Assembly: GCF_019968765.1 (NCBI RefSeq) | Contig: NZ_CP074149.1 | Span: forward strand, 3,534,001 to 3,598,000 | Origin: Enterobacter sp. JBIWA008 | GTDB lineage: Bacteria; Pseudomonadota; Gammaproteobacteria; Enterobacterales; Enterobacteriaceae | Direction of reading: 5' to 3' | Length of the DNA: 64,000 nt | Shown: positions 9,248 to 18,818 of the stretch, piece by piece | How positions within the stretch are numbered: position 1 is the first letter of the stretch | Layout of the letters: each line of letters starts with the position of its first letter | The notes under the pieces: model-generated | What the model was told of the DNA's origin: nothing | Database searches by the model: none | Seen by the model: only the letters and a program-made list of their open reading frames with translations | Made by a program: the position numbers and the translations under genes

Positions 9248-10093
9248 ATGTCCACCTCATATTTTGTCGCCGCCGACTGGCTGATTGAGCACGGTGACGA
9301 TCCGGAAGTCCAGATTATTGACGCGCGTATGGCCCCACCGGGGCAAGAGCATCGCGACGTGCCCGGTGAATACCGTGCCGGACATCTGCCTGGCGCGGTA
9401 TTTTTTGATATCGAAGCCCTCTCCGATCACAACTCTCCCCTGCCGCACATGCTGCCGCGCCCTGAAGCGTTTTCCGTGGCGATGCGCGAGCTGGGCGTCA
9501 GCAAAGATAAACACCTCGTTGTCTATGACGAAGGTAATCTCTTCTCCGCGCCGCGCGCGTGGTGGATGCTGAAGAACTTCGGCGTGGAAAAAGTCTCGAT
9601 TCTGGCGGGCGGGCTTGCGGGCTGGAAGCGCGACGAGCTGCCCTTTCAGCAGGGCGACGTGACGCTGCCGGAAGGCGAATTCGATGCCACGTTCGACGCA
9701 CACGTGGTGAAACGCCTGACCGACGTGCTGGTCGTGAGCCATGAAAAAACGGCCCAAATCGTCGATGCGCGTCCTGCTCCGCGCTTCAATGCCGAAGCGG
9801 ATGAACCGCGTCCGGGGCTGAAGCGCGGACATATTCCGGGCGCACTGAACGTGCCGTGGGGCGATCTGGTGTTTGAGGGCGAGCTGAAAACCACCGACGA
9901 GCTGCGCGCCGTTTTTGATCGTGCAGGGGTCGATTTACATCGTCCGATTATTGCCAGCTGCGGCTCCGGCGTAACGGCCTGCGTAGTGATCCTGGCACTC
10001 GCCACGCTCGGCGCGAACGACGTCACGCTTTACGACGGCGCCTGGAGCGAATGGGGTGCACGGGACGATCTGCCTGTCGAACCCGCGAAATAA
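9248..10093 (+). CDS. sseA: 3-mercaptopyruvate sulfurtransferase
   Basis: Rhodanese-type enzyme (281 residues) moving sulfur from 3-mercaptopyruvate to thiol or cyanide acceptors in the cytoplasm. Two rhodanese domains are present. The C-terminal one holds the active-site loop CGSGVTA with Cys238, at the E. coli position. The start MSTSYFVAADW was chosen because it matches the family N-terminus and has GGAGGC six to eleven bases upstream; an in-frame ATG at 9173 would add 25 unrelated residues. Upstream lies the aglB terminator. Its stop overlaps the start of the next gene (TAATG), which suggests cotranscription with the RpiR regulator. Confidence 0.95.
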   Translation: MSTSYFVAADWLIEHGDDPEVQIIDARMAPPGQEHRDVPGEYRAGHLPGAVFFDIEALSDHNSPLPHMLPRPEAFSVAMRELGVSKDKHLVVYDEGNLFSAPRAWWMLKNFGVEKVSILAGGLAGWKRDELPFQQGDVTLPEGEFDATFDAHVVKRLTDVLVVSHEKTAQIVDARPAPRFNAEADEPRPGLKRGHIPGALNVPWGDLVFEGELKTTDELRAVFDRAGVDLHRPIIASCGSGVTACVVILALATLGANDVTLYDGAWSEWGARDDLPVEPAK

Positions 10094-10863
10094 TGGATAA
10101 CCGCCTGGCCACGCTGTTAACGCGCGGGGCATCGCTGACCCGCGCGGAGTATCGCGTCCTTGCCCACCTCACGGAGCACCCGCTGCTGGTGGGCAACATC
10201 ACGGTGCGAGAGCTGGCGCAGGCGACGTTTGTTTCGACCGCCACTATCATGCGGCTATGTCAGAAGCTGGGGTTCAGCGGCTTTAGCGAGTTTATCTGGC
10301 ACTGCAAGCAGCTGCTCTCCGACACGCCGCATATTGCCGCTCAGGGAAAATCGCTTCCTGAACTCCCGGCGCTGTTTAATCAGTTTATCGCCAACTATCA
10401 GCACACCTTCCAGTGGGTCACGCAGGAGAAGCGCCAGCAGTTTGCCGGGCTGCTGCGCCAGAAAGAGAGCTTCTTTCTCTACGGCGCCGGGTTTTCCTAT
10501 CTGTTTGCGGAGTATCTGACCAAGAAGCTGCAGGTGCTGGGCAAAACGGCGTTTATCTCCGGACCGGGCGACAGCCGGAACATTTTTCTCAGCAATGCCG
10601 CCCGCTATCAGGTGTTCATTGCCGTCTCGCGCAGCGGCGAAACGGAACAGGTGCTGGATAAAGCGCGGATAGCCAAAAACGTCGGCATGACGATCGTCGC
10701 GTTTACCCGTGCCTCGGCCAACACGCTGGCTGAGATGGCCGACGTGCACTTTGCCCTCTATGACGAAGCGGTACACTTCGCCGCCGAAGCCGCGGGGGTA
10801 ACCTCGTTTGAGTCGAATCTGGTGCTGCTGATGGATTTACTGCTGCTGGAAGCAACGGGGTGA
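10093..10863 (+). CDS. RpiR/MurR-family transcriptional regulator, probably of aglAB
   Basis: A 256-residue regulator with an N-terminal RpiR-type helix-turn-helix (about residues 1-75, including VRELAQATFVSTATIMRLCQKLGF) and a C-terminal SIS domain that normally senses a phosphosugar. The ATG shares one base with the sseA stop, and an upstream in-frame ATG at 10051 lies wholly within sseA. RpiR-type proteins regulate GH4/PTS operons elsewhere (GlvR of Bacillus subtilis is one), so control of aglAB by the phosphorylated alpha-glucoside is a reasonable inference. A GGGGTGA-AAC-TCACCCC hairpin covers its stop codon. I do not recognise an E. coli K-12 orthologue. Confidence 0.85.
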   Translation: MDNRLATLLTRGASLTRAEYRVLAHLTEHPLLVGNITVRELAQATFVSTATIMRLCQKLGFSGFSEFIWHCKQLLSDTPHIAAQGKSLPELPALFNQFIANYQHTFQWVTQEKRQQFAGLLRQKESFFLYGAGFSYLFAEYLTKKLQVLGKTAFISGPGDSRNIFLSNAARYQVFIAVSRSGETEQVLDKARIAKNVGMTIVAFTRASANTLAEMADVHFALYDEAVHFAAEAAGVTSFESNLVLLMDLLLLEATG

Positions 10864-10873
10864 AACTCACCCC
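10857..10873. terminator. Hairpin between the convergent RpiR regulator and sseB
   Basis: Perfect 7-bp stem GGGGTGA / TCACCCC with loop AAC spans the regulator stop codon and the 17-base gap to sseB. There is no T-run on either side, so termination is likely to be weak or factor-assisted. Confidence 0.4.
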
Positions 10874-10880
10874 GCCGTAA

Positions 10881-11657
10881 TCAGATGATGCGGTTGGTTT
10901 TGAGATCGCGCAGGAAGCCGCCCCAGCGGCGCTCGTAGAACGGCGTGATGTGCTCGGTGATAAAGTGGCTGATGCCCTTCTCACCGTTCTTCACCTGGCA
11001 GATATCGATCGGCTCATCGCCCGGCAGCGTGTCGGTCGCCACGCTTCCCGCCGCCTGAATGATGTCGTCGATATCACCGTCGGCTTCAATACCAATCAGC
11101 AGAACCGGATGTTCGTCCGCGCGCTCTTTAATAGAGCAGAGAAACGCGCGCCTGACTGGCTTGAGCGTTTTGAACAGCGTGGTCAGGGAGTCAATCATCT
11201 GCGCGGGCGGCTCGGCCACTTCAGACAGTAGCAGCGTTTCGCCCCCTTCCAGCACTTCCTGGGTGCTGAGCGGGTTGCCCTCTTCACCTATCAGATGGCT
11301 GATTTCACGCGGGGTAAACTCTTTTCCTGTCGGCAGCTTCGCGTTAAGGAACAGCGTCTGGCCCAGCGTCATTTCGAACAGGGTACGCACCGGCATCACC
11401 ACGAACGCCTGTTCGTCTTCAACCGCTTCCTGCAGGGCTTCCAGCGAGGTGAAGAACGGGATCACCGACGTGCCGTCGTCTTTCTCCCAGTGCAGCAGAT
11501 CCAGCGCGCTGTCTTCTACGACCTGCTCCCCTTCCGCCGCGGTGCCCGGCACCCAGACGGTGGATTCCAGCAGCGTGCGGAAAAATGCCGGGCGGTGGGC
11601 GGGCTCGGTCGCCGCCTGCTCCAGCAGGGTTTCTAATTCGTTTTTGGTATCGGACAT
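10881..11657 (-). CDS. sseB: SseB protein (serine sensitivity enhancer)
   Basis: Cytoplasmic protein of 258 residues, the E. coli length, starting MSDTKNELETLLEQA. It belongs to the SseB family, whose N-terminal and C-terminal halves are separate domains of poorly known function. In E. coli, overexpression enhances serine sensitivity. It is unrelated to the Salmonella SPI-2 effector of the same name. It lies downstream of pepB, in the same direction, separated by a palindromic repeat at 11680-11720, and it converges on the RpiR regulator. No enzymatic motif is evident. Confidence 0.93.
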   Translation of the reverse strand: MSDTKNELETLLEQAATEPAHRPAFFRTLLESTVWVPGTAAEGEQVVEDSALDLLHWEKDDGTSVIPFFTSLEALQEAVEDEQAFVVMPVRTLFEMTLGQTLFLNAKLPTGKEFTPREISHLIGEEGNPLSTQEVLEGGETLLLSEVAEPPAQMIDSLTTLFKTLKPVRRAFLCSIKERADEHPVLLIGIEADGDIDDIIQAAGSVATDTLPGDEPIDICQVKNGEKGISHFITEHITPFYERRWGGFLRDLKTNRII

Positions 11658-11679
11658 AACAATTCCAGATGATGCATTT

Positions 11680-11720
11680 CCCCCTCACCCCGACCCTCTC
11701 CCCGTGGGAGAGGGTTACGG
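11680..11720. repeat. Dispersed GC-rich palindrome, copy 1 (pepB-sseB gap)
   Basis: CCCTCACCCCGACCCTCTCC is followed by a hairpin with arms CCCTCTCCC (11694-11702) and GGGAGAGGG (11706-11714). The same core occurs at 18819-18853 and 20522-20562. This is a small interspersed, REP-like extragenic palindrome. Here it fills most of the gap between pepB and sseB and may shape mRNA ends. Confidence 0.75.
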
Positions 11721-11734
11721 TAAGGGTAATGAGA

Positions 11735-13021
11735 TTACTCAGCCGTCAGCAGGTTCGCTACGGTACGCACGCCCAGACCGGTCGCGCCCGCGGACCACTG
11801 CTCAACCGCCGCTTTACGGTAGGTTGCGGAACAGTCAATGTGCAGCCAGCCTTCGTGATAATTCTCAACGAAATGGGACAGGAAGCCTGCTGCGGTGCTT
11901 GCACCCGCCGGGTACGCCGCGCTTGCGGTGTTGTTCAGCTCGGCAAAGTTGGACGGCAGCTGGCTACGGTGGAACTCGGCCAGCGGCAGACGCCAGAACG
12001 GCTCGTTTTCGGCAGCGGCGCTTGCCAGCAGGCGAGCGGCCAGCCTGTCGTCGAAGCTGAACAGCGCGTGGTAGTCGTTGCCCAGCGCCGTTTTCGCCGC
12101 GCCGGTCAGGGTCGCCATGTCGATAATCAGCTCTGGCTTCTGGGCAGACGCGTCGATCAGGCCATCGGCCAGTACCAGACGGCCTTCGGCGTCGGTGTTC
12201 ATCACTTCGACGTTTTTGCCGTTGCGATAGCGAATGATGTCACCCAGCTTGAAGGCGTTACCGCTCACCATGTTATCCGCGCAGCAGAGATACAGCTTCA
12301 CGCGCTTGTTCAGACCGCGGGTGATGGCGAACGCCAGCGCACCGGTAATGGTTGCCGCGCCGCCCATGTCGGACTTCATGGAGTCCATGAACGCGCTCTG
12401 CTTCAGGCTGTAGCCGCCGGTGTCGAAGGTGATGCCTTTACCCACCAGGCAGGCAAAGACCGGTGCTGCTTTATCGCCGGTTGGGTTGTAATCCAGCGCC
12501 AGCAATACAGGAGGACGTTCAGAACCACGGCCTACGGTATGGATGCCCATGTAGTTCTGCTCGCGCAGGTCTTCACCTTTGGTGATGCGGTAGGACATCT
12601 TGTCGCCCGCCACGCCGCACAGCAGGTCAACCGCGCGCTGCGCCAGTTGCTCCGGACCAAGCTCTTCCGCCGGGGCGTTGATGGTATCGCGCACCCAGTC
12701 GATGATTTGCAGGCGGCTTTCCAGCTCTTTTTGACCGGCAGCGTCAAGGTTCGCCCACTCAATTTTACGGGTGCCTTTCGGCCCTTTGTAACCCGCCCAG
12801 AATGCCCAGCTGAGGTCGGTATCCCAGCCTTCACCTTCCAGGGAGACATGCTTAATGCCCAGGCCGTCAATTTTACGCGCGGCGCGCTGGATCAGGCCCA
12901 AATCATCGTTGCCCGTCAGGTGCAGGGTAATACCGTCGTTGTTGATGCTGTACGTGGCTTTCTCGCCCCAGCGCGCATCGGCTGGCTGCGTAGAGAGCGT
13001 AATCTTCATCGCTTCGGTCAT
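11735..13021 (-). CDS. pepB: Aminopeptidase B
   Basis: Leucyl aminopeptidase family (M17) metallopeptidase of 428 residues, cytoplasmic, which removes N-terminal residues from peptides. The start [18 protein letters not shown] agrees with the E. coli protein; an upstream in-frame ATG would add seven residues lacking in the family. The C-terminal catalytic domain shows the metal-binding motifs [14 protein letters not shown] and SDMGGAA and the M17 signature [14 protein letters not shown]. It lies 53 bases downstream of iscX, and that gap contains an AACGGGC / GCCCGTT inverted repeat but no T-run, so some cotranscription with the isc operon is possible. Confidence 0.95.
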   Translation of the reverse strand: MTEAMKITLSTQPADARWGEKATYSINNDGITLHLTGNDDLGLIQRAARKIDGLGIKHVSLEGEGWDTDLSWAFWAGYKGPKGTRKIEWANLDAAGQKELESRLQIIDWVRDTINAPAEELGPEQLAQRAVDLLCGVAGDKMSYRITKGEDLREQNYMGIHTVGRGSERPPVLLALDYNPTGDKAAPVFACLVGKGITFDTGGYSLKQSAFMDSMKSDMGGAATITGALAFAITRGLNKRVKLYLCCADNMVSGNAFKLGDIIRYRNGKNVEVMNTDAEGRLVLADGLIDASAQKPELIIDMATLTGAAKTALGNDYHALFSFDDRLAARLLASAAAENEPFWRLPLAEFHRSQLPSNFAELNNTASAAYPAGASTAAGFLSHFVENYHEGWLHIDCSATYRKAAVEQWSAGATGLGVRTVANLLTAE

Positions 13022-13074
13022 TTTATTTATCCTTATTAGCAAACGGGCCGCCAGAAGGCAGCCCGTTAAGTGAT

Positions 13075-13275
13075 TTACTCTGCTTCATCTAACCAGACTA
13101 ACAGAATCGCCTCCAGAATTTTTTCATTGGATGCGTTTGGATCGTCATCGAAATCCTCTAAATCGCAGATCCACTGATGCATGTCGGTGAATCGTACGGT
13201 CTTAGGATCGAGATCCGGGTTCGCGTCGTAGAGCGCTTCGCCAATTTCACGGCTGTCTGTCCACTTCAGTCCCAT
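13075..13275 (-). CDS. iscX: Fe-S cluster assembly adaptor IscX
   Basis: Small acidic protein of 66 residues ([20 protein letters not shown] onward) that binds IscS and modulates Fe-S assembly, possibly as an iron donor or regulator. The chosen start gives the exact family length; a longer in-frame reading starts inside fdx. It follows fdx by one base and is the last gene of the isc operon. The only difference I note near the N-terminus is Asn for Tyr at residue 19 compared with E. coli. Confidence 0.95.
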   Translation of the reverse strand: MGLKWTDSREIGEALYDANPDLDPKTVRFTDMHQWICDLEDFDDDPNASNEKILEAILLVWLDEAE

Positions 13276-13276
13276 A

Positions 13277-13612
13277 TCAATGCTCGCGTGCGTGGTTGAT
13301 GGTGTAGCGGGGGAATTCCACGACCAGATCTTCATCGGTCACCGCGGCCTGGCAGCTCAGGCGGCTGTCTGGCTCCAGACCCCATGCTTTATCCAGCATG
13401 TCGTCTTCGTCTTCGGTGCTCTCGGCGAGAGAGTCAAAACCTTCACGCACGATGCAGTGGCAGGTGGTGCAGGCACAGGATTTTTCACAGGCGTGTTCCA
13501 CTTCGATACCTGCACGCAGGGCAACATCGAGAATGGTTTCACCGGTCTTCGCTTCCAGAACAGCGCCATCCGGACAGAGGTCCGCATGAGGCAAAATTAC
13601 AATCTTTGGCAT
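13277..13612 (-). CDS. fdx: 2Fe-2S ferredoxin of the isc system
   Basis: Adrenodoxin-type [2Fe-2S] ferredoxin of 111 residues that supplies electrons for Fe-S cluster assembly. The cluster ligands are Cys42, Cys48, Cys51 and Cys87, in [15 protein letters not shown] and LSCQA. Two further Cys (46 and 53) are also present, as in the family. It lies one base after hscA and one base before iscX, which indicates a tightly packed operon. Confidence 0.97.
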   Translation of the reverse strand: MPKIVILPHADLCPDGAVLEAKTGETILDVALRAGIEVEHACEKSCACTTCHCIVREGFDSLAESTEDEDDMLDKAWGLEPDSRLSCQAAVTDEDLVVEFPRYTINHAREH

Positions 13613-13613
13613 A

Positions 13614-15464
13614 TTAAACCTCGTCCACGGACTGGCCTTTCAGCGCGACGCGGACAGATTTGTCCATGCGGCGAGCAGCAAAGTCCTGGGTTTGTTTATC
13701 AACGTTTTTAATGGCTTCTTCTATTGCGTCAGCGTCATCGCCTACTGCCACAGCGCTTAAGTGCGCGGCAGCATCGTCAATCACCTGGCGCTCAGCGGCG
13801 CTTAACAGCGCGGCATCGGCAGCAAGCGCGCCGTTCAGGCTTTCCAGCACGCGGGCGGCTTCAACTTTCTGTTCAGCCAGCATACGCGCCTTCACATCCT
13901 GCTCGGCGTAGCTCATTGAGTCCTGAATCATGGAGGCGATTTCGCCATCGGTCAGGCCGTAGGACGGCTTCACCTGAATAGACGATTCCACGCCGGTGGA
14001 TTTTTCCATCGCCGTGACGCTCAGCAGGCCGTCCGCATCCACCTGGAAGGTGACGCGAATATGCGCCCCGCCCGCAGGCAGCGCTGGAATTCCGCGCAGC
14101 GCAAAGCGCGCCAGCGAGCGGCAGTCCTGCACCAGCTCGCGTTCGCCCTGCATCACGTGAATAGACATCGCGGTCTGGCCGTCTTTGAAGGTGGTGAACT
14201 CCTGCGCGCGCGCCACCGGAATGGTGGTGTTACGCGGGATCACTTTCTCCACCAGGCCGCCCATGGTTTCTAAACCCAGCGACAGCGGGATGACGTCCAG
14301 CAGCAGCATTTCGCTGTCCGGCTTGTTGCCGACCAGGATATCGGCCTGGATTGCGGCGCCAACGGCAACCACTTTGTCCGGGTCGATGGAGGTCAGCGGC
14401 GTGCGGCCAAAGAATTCACCCACGCGCTCGCGCACCAGCGGCACGCGGGTCGAACCGCCCACCATGACCACTTCCAGCACCTCGCTGGCCTCTACGCCCG
14501 CATCTTTCAATGCGCGACGGCAGGCCAGAAGCGTGCGCTTCACCAGCGGGGCAATCAGATCGCTGAACTGGTCGCGGGTGATCTCACCCTGCCAGCCCGC
14601 AACGTTGACGGTAACCGTCTGCGCGTCGCTCAGGGCGATTTTGGCGTCAATGGCCGCATCCAGCAGCTCACGCTGCACGCGCGCGTCGCTGCGATCGCTG
14701 ATGCCCGCCTGCTCGCGGATGTAATCCGCCAGCAGATGGTCGAAGTCATCGCCGCCCAGCGCGGAATCCCCGCCGGTCGCCAGCACTTCAAACACCCCGC
14801 GGCTTAAGCGCAGGATCGAGATATCAAAGGTACCGCCGCCGAGATCGTAAACCGCAATGACCCCTTCCTGACCGGAGTCGAGGCCGTAGGCAATCGCCGC
14901 CGCCGTAGGTTCGTTCAGCAGGCGTAGCACGTGCAGGCCCGCCAGACGCGCGGCGTCTTTGGTGCCCTGGCGCTGTGCATCATCAAAATAGGCCGGAACG
15001 GTGATGACTACGCCGTCCAGATCGCCGCCGAGCGTCGCCGTGGCGCGCGCCGCCAGCGCTTTGAGGATGTCGGAGGAAACGCGAATCGGGTTCAGCAGTC
15101 CGGCCGCAGTCGCGATCATCGGCAGGCCGTTTTCACTTGCCTGCAGCTGATACGGCAGATGCGGATAGCGGGTCTGAATATCGGTCAGCGAGCGGCCCAT
15201 CATGCGCTTCACGGAGCTGATGGTATTGGCCGGATCGCGCGAGGCGTTAGCGCGGGCATCAAACCCGACAGCGTGACCCTGCTGCTGGTAGTGGACTACG
15301 GAAGGCAGCAGATGGCGGCCCTGCTCGTCGGCCAGCGTTTCCGCCTGGCCGCTGCGCACGGTCGCCACGAGGGAATTGGTGGTGCCCAGATCGATACCCA
15401 CCGCCAGACGACGCTGGTGCGGTGCGGCACTTAAGCCAGGCTCACTAATTTGTAATAAGGCCAT
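13614..15464 (-). CDS. hscA: Hsp70-type chaperone HscA
   Basis: Specialised Hsp70 (616 residues) that uses ATP to help transfer Fe-S clusters from IscU to acceptor proteins. The ATPase domain shows [19 protein letters not shown] and the second phosphate motif [11 protein letters not shown]. The C-terminal half is the peptide-binding domain, which in this family recognises the LPPVK motif of IscU, present here at IscU residues 99-103. The gene follows hscB by 14 bases. Length matches E. coli (616). Confidence 0.97.
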   Translation of the reverse strand: MALLQISEPGLSAAPHQRRLAVGIDLGTTNSLVATVRSGQAETLADEQGRHLLPSVVHYQQQGHAVGFDARANASRDPANTISSVKRMMGRSLTDIQTRYPHLPYQLQASENGLPMIATAAGLLNPIRVSSDILKALAARATATLGGDLDGVVITVPAYFDDAQRQGTKDAARLAGLHVLRLLNEPTAAAIAYGLDSGQEGVIAVYDLGGGTFDISILRLSRGVFEVLATGGDSALGGDDFDHLLADYIREQAGISDRSDARVQRELLDAAIDAKIALSDAQTVTVNVAGWQGEITRDQFSDLIAPLVKRTLLACRRALKDAGVEASEVLEVVMVGGSTRVPLVRERVGEFFGRTPLTSIDPDKVVAVGAAIQADILVGNKPDSEMLLLDVIPLSLGLETMGGLVEKVIPRNTTIPVARAQEFTTFKDGQTAMSIHVMQGERELVQDCRSLARFALRGIPALPAGGAHIRVTFQVDADGLLSVTAMEKSTGVESSIQVKPSYGLTDGEIASMIQDSMSYAEQDVKARMLAEQKVEAARVLESLNGALAADAALLSAAERQVIDDAAAHLSAVAVGDDADAIEEAIKNVDKQTQDFAARRMDKSVRVALKGQSVDEV

Positions 15465-15478
15465 AATTGCTTCCGAAA

Positions 15479-15994
15479 TTAAAAATCGAGCAGCTTTTCT
15501 TCGAGTTGTTCAGCACTGCTTCGCAGTTTATCGAGAAAACGGAGTTTGCGCACAGTGTCTGCCGCCACGTCCCAGGTCTCGTTGTTCAGTTGCTCCACCA
15601 TCTGCTGATGGCGTGTATCGAACATGCCCTTCACGCGCGTGATAAAGCTTTCCAGACGCGCTTCGTCTTTGGCCTGTTCAATCTCATCCAGCTCTTCACG
15701 AAGCTCCAGCTGCTCCATCAGAAACGCGGTGTCGCGCACGGTGTGCTGTTCGCTCGCCAGATCGAAACCGTGGAGCGAGAGCAGATATTCTGCACGCGCC
15801 AGCGGGTGACGCAGCGTCTGCCAGGCCTGGTTGATGGTCGCAGAATGCGATACCGCAGCCAGCTGTTCTGCCTGAGTACCACTCGCGAATTTATCCGGAT
15901 GATACTGACGCTGAAGATCCTGAAAACGGATCGTCAGCACCTGCAGATCGATCGGGTATTGAGCGGGTAGTCCGAAGAGAGTGAAGTAATCCAT
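15479..15994 (-). CDS. hscB: J-domain co-chaperone HscB
   Basis: Co-chaperone of 171 residues that brings IscU to HscA and stimulates its ATPase. The N-terminal J domain carries the HPD tripeptide at residues 32-34 (YHPDKF), and a C-terminal three-helix domain binds IscU. It begins 79 bases after iscA. A stem-loop at 16023-16059 lies in that gap and could tune expression between iscA and hscB. Confidence 0.97.
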   Translation of the reverse strand: MDYFTLFGLPAQYPIDLQVLTIRFQDLQRQYHPDKFASGTQAEQLAAVSHSATINQAWQTLRHPLARAEYLLSLHGFDLASEQHTVRDTAFLMEQLELREELDEIEQAKDEARLESFITRVKGMFDTRHQQMVEQLNNETWDVAADTVRKLRFLDKLRSSAEQLEEKLLDF

Positions 15995-16022
15995 AACAAT
16001 CTCAGGGGTAGCCTGTTAGAAC

Positions 16023-16059
16023 AAACCCCACGCGCAGCAGGTAAGCCACGGTGGGGTTT
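16023..16059 (-). terminator. Stem-loop between iscA and hscB, possible attenuator
   Basis: Perfect 9-bp inverted repeat AAACCCCAC (16023-16031) and GTGGGGTTT (16051-16059) with a 19-base loop. On the transcribed strand the 3' arm runs into TTTGTTCT. This resembles a partial terminator or RNA-stabilising structure. An effect on the relative output of iscSUA and hscBA is inference. Confidence 0.45.
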
Positions 16060-16073
16060 CGGATGACGCGCGG

Positions 16074-16397
16074 TTAAACGTGGAAGCTTTCGCCGCAACC
16101 ACACTCGTCTTTGACGTTCGGGTTCGTGAACTTGAACCCTTCGTTCAGGCCTTCTTTAACGAAGTCCAGCTGAGTGCCGTTGAGGAATTGCAGGCTTTTG
16201 CCATCGACCACCACCTTCACGCCCTTGTCTTCAAACACGGTGTCGTCAGACGCCGGCTCGTCAACAAACTCCAGTACGTAAGCCATACCAGAACAGCCGG
16301 AGGTACGTACGCCCAGTCGCAGGCCAAAGCCTTTACCACGGTTCGCCAGAAAAGAGCTTACTCGCGCGGCAGCGCTGTCGCTAAGGGTAATCGACAT
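16074..16397 (-). CDS. iscA: Iron-sulfur carrier IscA
   Basis: A-type Fe-S carrier protein of 107 residues. The three conserved cysteines are Cys35, Cys99 and Cys101 (the last two in [10 protein letters not shown]). The start [13 protein letters not shown] preceded by GAGG was preferred to an in-frame TTG six bases upstream. It lies 13 bases after iscU in the isc operon and works as scaffold or shuttle for [2Fe-2S] and [4Fe-4S] clusters. Confidence 0.96.
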   Translation of the reverse strand: MSITLSDSAAARVSSFLANRGKGFGLRLGVRTSGCSGMAYVLEFVDEPASDDTVFEDKGVKVVVDGKSLQFLNGTQLDFVKEGLNEGFKFTNPNVKDECGCGESFHV

Positions 16398-16410
16398 ACT
16401 CAAACCTCAA

Positions 16411-16797
16411 TTATTTTGCTTCACGTTTGCTTTTGTAATCCGCAATGGCGGCTTTGATCGCGTCTTCTGCCAGAATTGAACAGTGAATTTTCACCGGTGG
16501 CAGTTCGAGTTCTTCAGCAATATCCGTGTTCTTGATTGCCTGTGCTTCGTCCAGAGACTTGCCCTTCACCCATTCGGTAACCAGGGAGCTGGACGCGATA
16601 GCAGAACCGCAGCCGTAGGTCTTGAAGCGCGCGTCTTCAATGATACCTTCATTGTTGACTTTAATCTGCAACTTCATCACGTCGCCACACGCCGGTGCAC
16701 CGACCATGCCGCTACCGACAGATTCGTCGCTGTTGTCAAAAGAGCCAACGTTGCGCGGGTTCTCGTAATGATCGATGACTTTTTCGCTGTATGCCAT
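16411..16797 (-). CDS. iscU: Fe-S cluster scaffold IscU
   Basis: Main scaffold protein (128 residues) on which IscS, ferredoxin and frataxin build [2Fe-2S] clusters. The three cluster cysteines are Cys37, Cys63 and Cys106. The HscA recognition motif LPPVK is at residues 99-103. It lies 24 bases after iscS. Length and sequence are typical. Confidence 0.98.
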   Translation of the reverse strand: MAYSEKVIDHYENPRNVGSFDNSDESVGSGMVGAPACGDVMKLQIKVNNEGIIEDARFKTYGCGSAIASSSLVTEWVKGKSLDEAQAIKNTDIAEELELPPVKIHCSILAEDAIKAAIADYKSKREAK

Positions 16798-16821
16798 GAT
16801 TGAATTCTCCTTATGTACCGA

Positions 16822-18036
16822 TTAGTGATGTGACCATTCAATGCTGTTCAGATCCACGCCCTGCTTGAACATTTCCCACAGTGGAGAAAGGTCGCGCAGA
16901 CGGCCAATGGAGTTGCGAACCAGCTTGATGGTGTAGTCAATCTCTTCTTCGGTAGTGAAACGACCTAAAGAGAAACGGATAGAGCTGTGTGCCAGCTCGT
17001 CGGTCATACCCAGCGCGCGCAGCACGTAGGATGGCTCCAGGCTAGCAGACGTACAGGCAGAACCGGAAGAAACGGCCAGGTCTTTCAGGGCCATGATCAG
17101 CGATTCGCCTTCAACATAGTTGAAGCTAACGTTGAGAATGTTTGGTGCGCCCTGCTCGAGATCGCCGTTCAGATACACTTCTTCCATATCCTTCACGCCG
17201 TCCCACAGACGGTTACGCAGCGTACGCAGGCGTGCCATCTCGGTTTCCATCTCTTCTTTTGCAATGCGGTACGCTTCGCCCATGCCCACGATCTGGTGAA
17301 CAGGCAGCGTACCGGAACGCATGCCGCGCTCGTGACCGCCGCCGTGCATCTGAGCTTCGATACGGATACGTGGCTTACGACGAACGTACAGCGCGCCGAT
17401 CCCTTTCGGGCCATAGATTTTGTGGCCGGAGAAGGACATCAGGTCCACTTTCAGCTGGCTCAGGTCGATAGGCAGTTTGCCCACGCTCTGGGTCGCGTCC
17501 ACGTGGTAGATGATACCGCGCGCACGGCACATTTCGCCGATGGTCGCGATGTCCTGAACGACGCCGATTTCGTTGTTAACGTGCATGATGGAAACCAGAA
17601 TGGTGTCATCGCGCATGGCCGCTTCGAGCTCTTTCAGGGCGATGATCCCGTTACTCTGTGGGGCCAGATAGGTTACTTCGAACCCTTCACGCTCCAGCTG
17701 ACGACAGGTGTCCAGCACGGCTTTGTGTTCGGTTTTGCTGGTGATAATGTGCTTGCCTTTTTTCTGATAAAAGTTGGCTGCACCTTTGATCGCCAGGTTG
17801 TCGGATTCGGTCGCACCGGAGGTGAAAACAATCTCACGCGGATCGGCACCCACCAGGTCAGCAATCTGATTACGGGCGATATCAACCGCCTCTTCAGCAT
17901 GCCAGCCAAAACGGTGTGAACGGGAAGCTGGGTTACCAAAGTTTCCGTCCAGAGTCAGACACTGCATCATTTTCTCGGCAACACGCGGGTCCACCGGCGT
18001 GGTTGCGGAGTAATCGAGATAAATCGGTAATTTCAT
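16822..18036 (-). CDS. iscS: Cysteine desulfurase IscS
   Basis: PLP-dependent enzyme (404 residues) that converts cysteine to alanine and a persulfide used for Fe-S clusters, thiamine and tRNA thio-modification. The PLP lysine is Lys206 in [12 protein letters not shown], and the catalytic loop is [13 protein letters not shown] with Cys328. The start [14 protein letters not shown] matches E. coli. The iscR-iscS gap is 117 bases and holds a strong GC hairpin at 18108-18125. Confidence 0.98.
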   Translation of the reverse strand: MKLPIYLDYSATTPVDPRVAEKMMQCLTLDGNFGNPASRSHRFGWHAEEAVDIARNQIADLVGADPREIVFTSGATESDNLAIKGAANFYQKKGKHIITSKTEHKAVLDTCRQLEREGFEVTYLAPQSNGIIALKELEAAMRDDTILVSIMHVNNEIGVVQDIATIGEMCRARGIIYHVDATQSVGKLPIDLSQLKVDLMSFSGHKIYGPKGIGALYVRRKPRIRIEAQMHGGGHERGMRSGTLPVHQIVGMGEAYRIAKEEMETEMARLRTLRNRLWDGVKDMEEVYLNGDLEQGAPNILNVSFNYVEGESLIMALKDLAVSSGSACTSASLEPSYVLRALGMTDELAHSSIRFSLGRFTTEEEIDYTIKLVRNSIGRLRDLSPLWEMFKQGVDLNSIEWSHH

Positions 18037-18107
18037 TGCTCTTTAAACTCCGTACATCGCTTCAATGCAAGGAATCAGGCAACCGGCTGGATGTACGACC
18101 GAGTACG

Positions 18108-18125
18108 CGGGGCGTGACCGCCCCG
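18108..18125 (-). promoter_or_regulatory. GC-rich hairpin between iscR and iscS
   Basis: Perfect 7-bp stem CGGGGCG / CGCCCCG with loop TGAC. In E. coli the iscR-iscS intercistronic mRNA is strongly folded and preserves the iscR fragment when the sRNA RyhB triggers decay of iscSUA. The structure here is consistent with that role. The RyhB pairing site itself was not verified. Confidence 0.5.
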
Positions 18126-18153
18126 GCCTGATTCTGAAATCTTTATCGTTTTA

Positions 18154-18645
18154 TTACGCGCGCAGTTTGACGTCGATAGCGTCCTGCGCGCGGGTGCTGC
18201 GTTGGGAATCCTGACCGTGCTGACGACCAGAGACATCCAGAACTTCCTGGTTATTGACCAGTTCACCCAGGGTGATGTTGTTCAGGAAGCCGGTGAGACG
18301 GTCGCTCAGATCGCGCCACAGCGCATGGGTCAGGCATTTATCGCCGCCCTGGCAGCCGCCTTTACCCTGGCAACGGGTCGCGTCAACGGATTCGTCAACT
18401 GCGCTAATCACTTCACCAACTGCAATACTGCCCGCGTCTTTACCCAGCAGATAACCGCCGCCTGGGCCACGAACGCTGGAAACCAGTCCATTTTTACGCA
18501 GTCTGGAGAACAGCTGTTCCAGATAAGAGAGGGAGATCCCTTGTCGTTCAGAAATATCAGCCAACGGAACCGGGCCCGCTTCGGAGTTGAGCGCAACGTC
18601 CAGCATCGCGGTCACGGCATAACGCCCTTTAGATGTCAGTCTCAT
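18154..18645 (-). CDS. iscR: Fe-S dependent transcriptional regulator IscR
   Basis: Rrf2-family regulator of 163 residues. When it carries a [2Fe-2S] cluster it represses its own operon; apo-IscR controls a second class of sites such as suf. The winged helix occupies about the first 80 residues, and the cluster ligands Cys92, Cys98, Cys104 and His107 are all present. Two type-1 IscR boxes lie upstream at 18727-18776, so autoregulation is expected. It heads the isc operon. Confidence 0.98.
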   Translation of the reverse strand: MRLTSKGRYAVTAMLDVALNSEAGPVPLADISERQGISLSYLEQLFSRLRKNGLVSSVRGPGGGYLLGKDAGSIAVGEVISAVDESVDATRCQGKGGCQGGDKCLTHALWRDLSDRLTGFLNNITLGELVNNQEVLDVSGRQHGQDSQRSTRAQDAIDVKLRA

Positions 18646-18726
18646 GTCTTACTTAACCTCAAACTCGCCCCTGCCCGGGGTTTTTTATAGTAAAATGGGG
18701 TATTGCATAGCAGGGCCAAGTCTGAC

Positions 18727-18776
18727 ATTCCTGACTAAAATGGTCAACTATTTACTTGACTGTTTTAGTCAGGTAT
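18727..18776 (-). promoter_or_regulatory. Two abutting type-1 IscR binding sites upstream of iscR
   Basis: Two 25-base sites fit the type-1 IscR consensus (ATA, SYY, GACT, W-rich centre, AGTC, RRS, TAT). The distal site at 18752-18776 mismatches only at the last base. The proximal site at 18727-18751 mismatches at about two positions. They abut exactly, without spacer. The promoter lies between them and the iscR start; its hexamers are not clear enough to assign. Confidence 0.8.
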
Positions 18777-18818
18777 TTAACCTTCTGTGCCTTCATAATA
18801 CAGGTGCGGCCTGACGCC

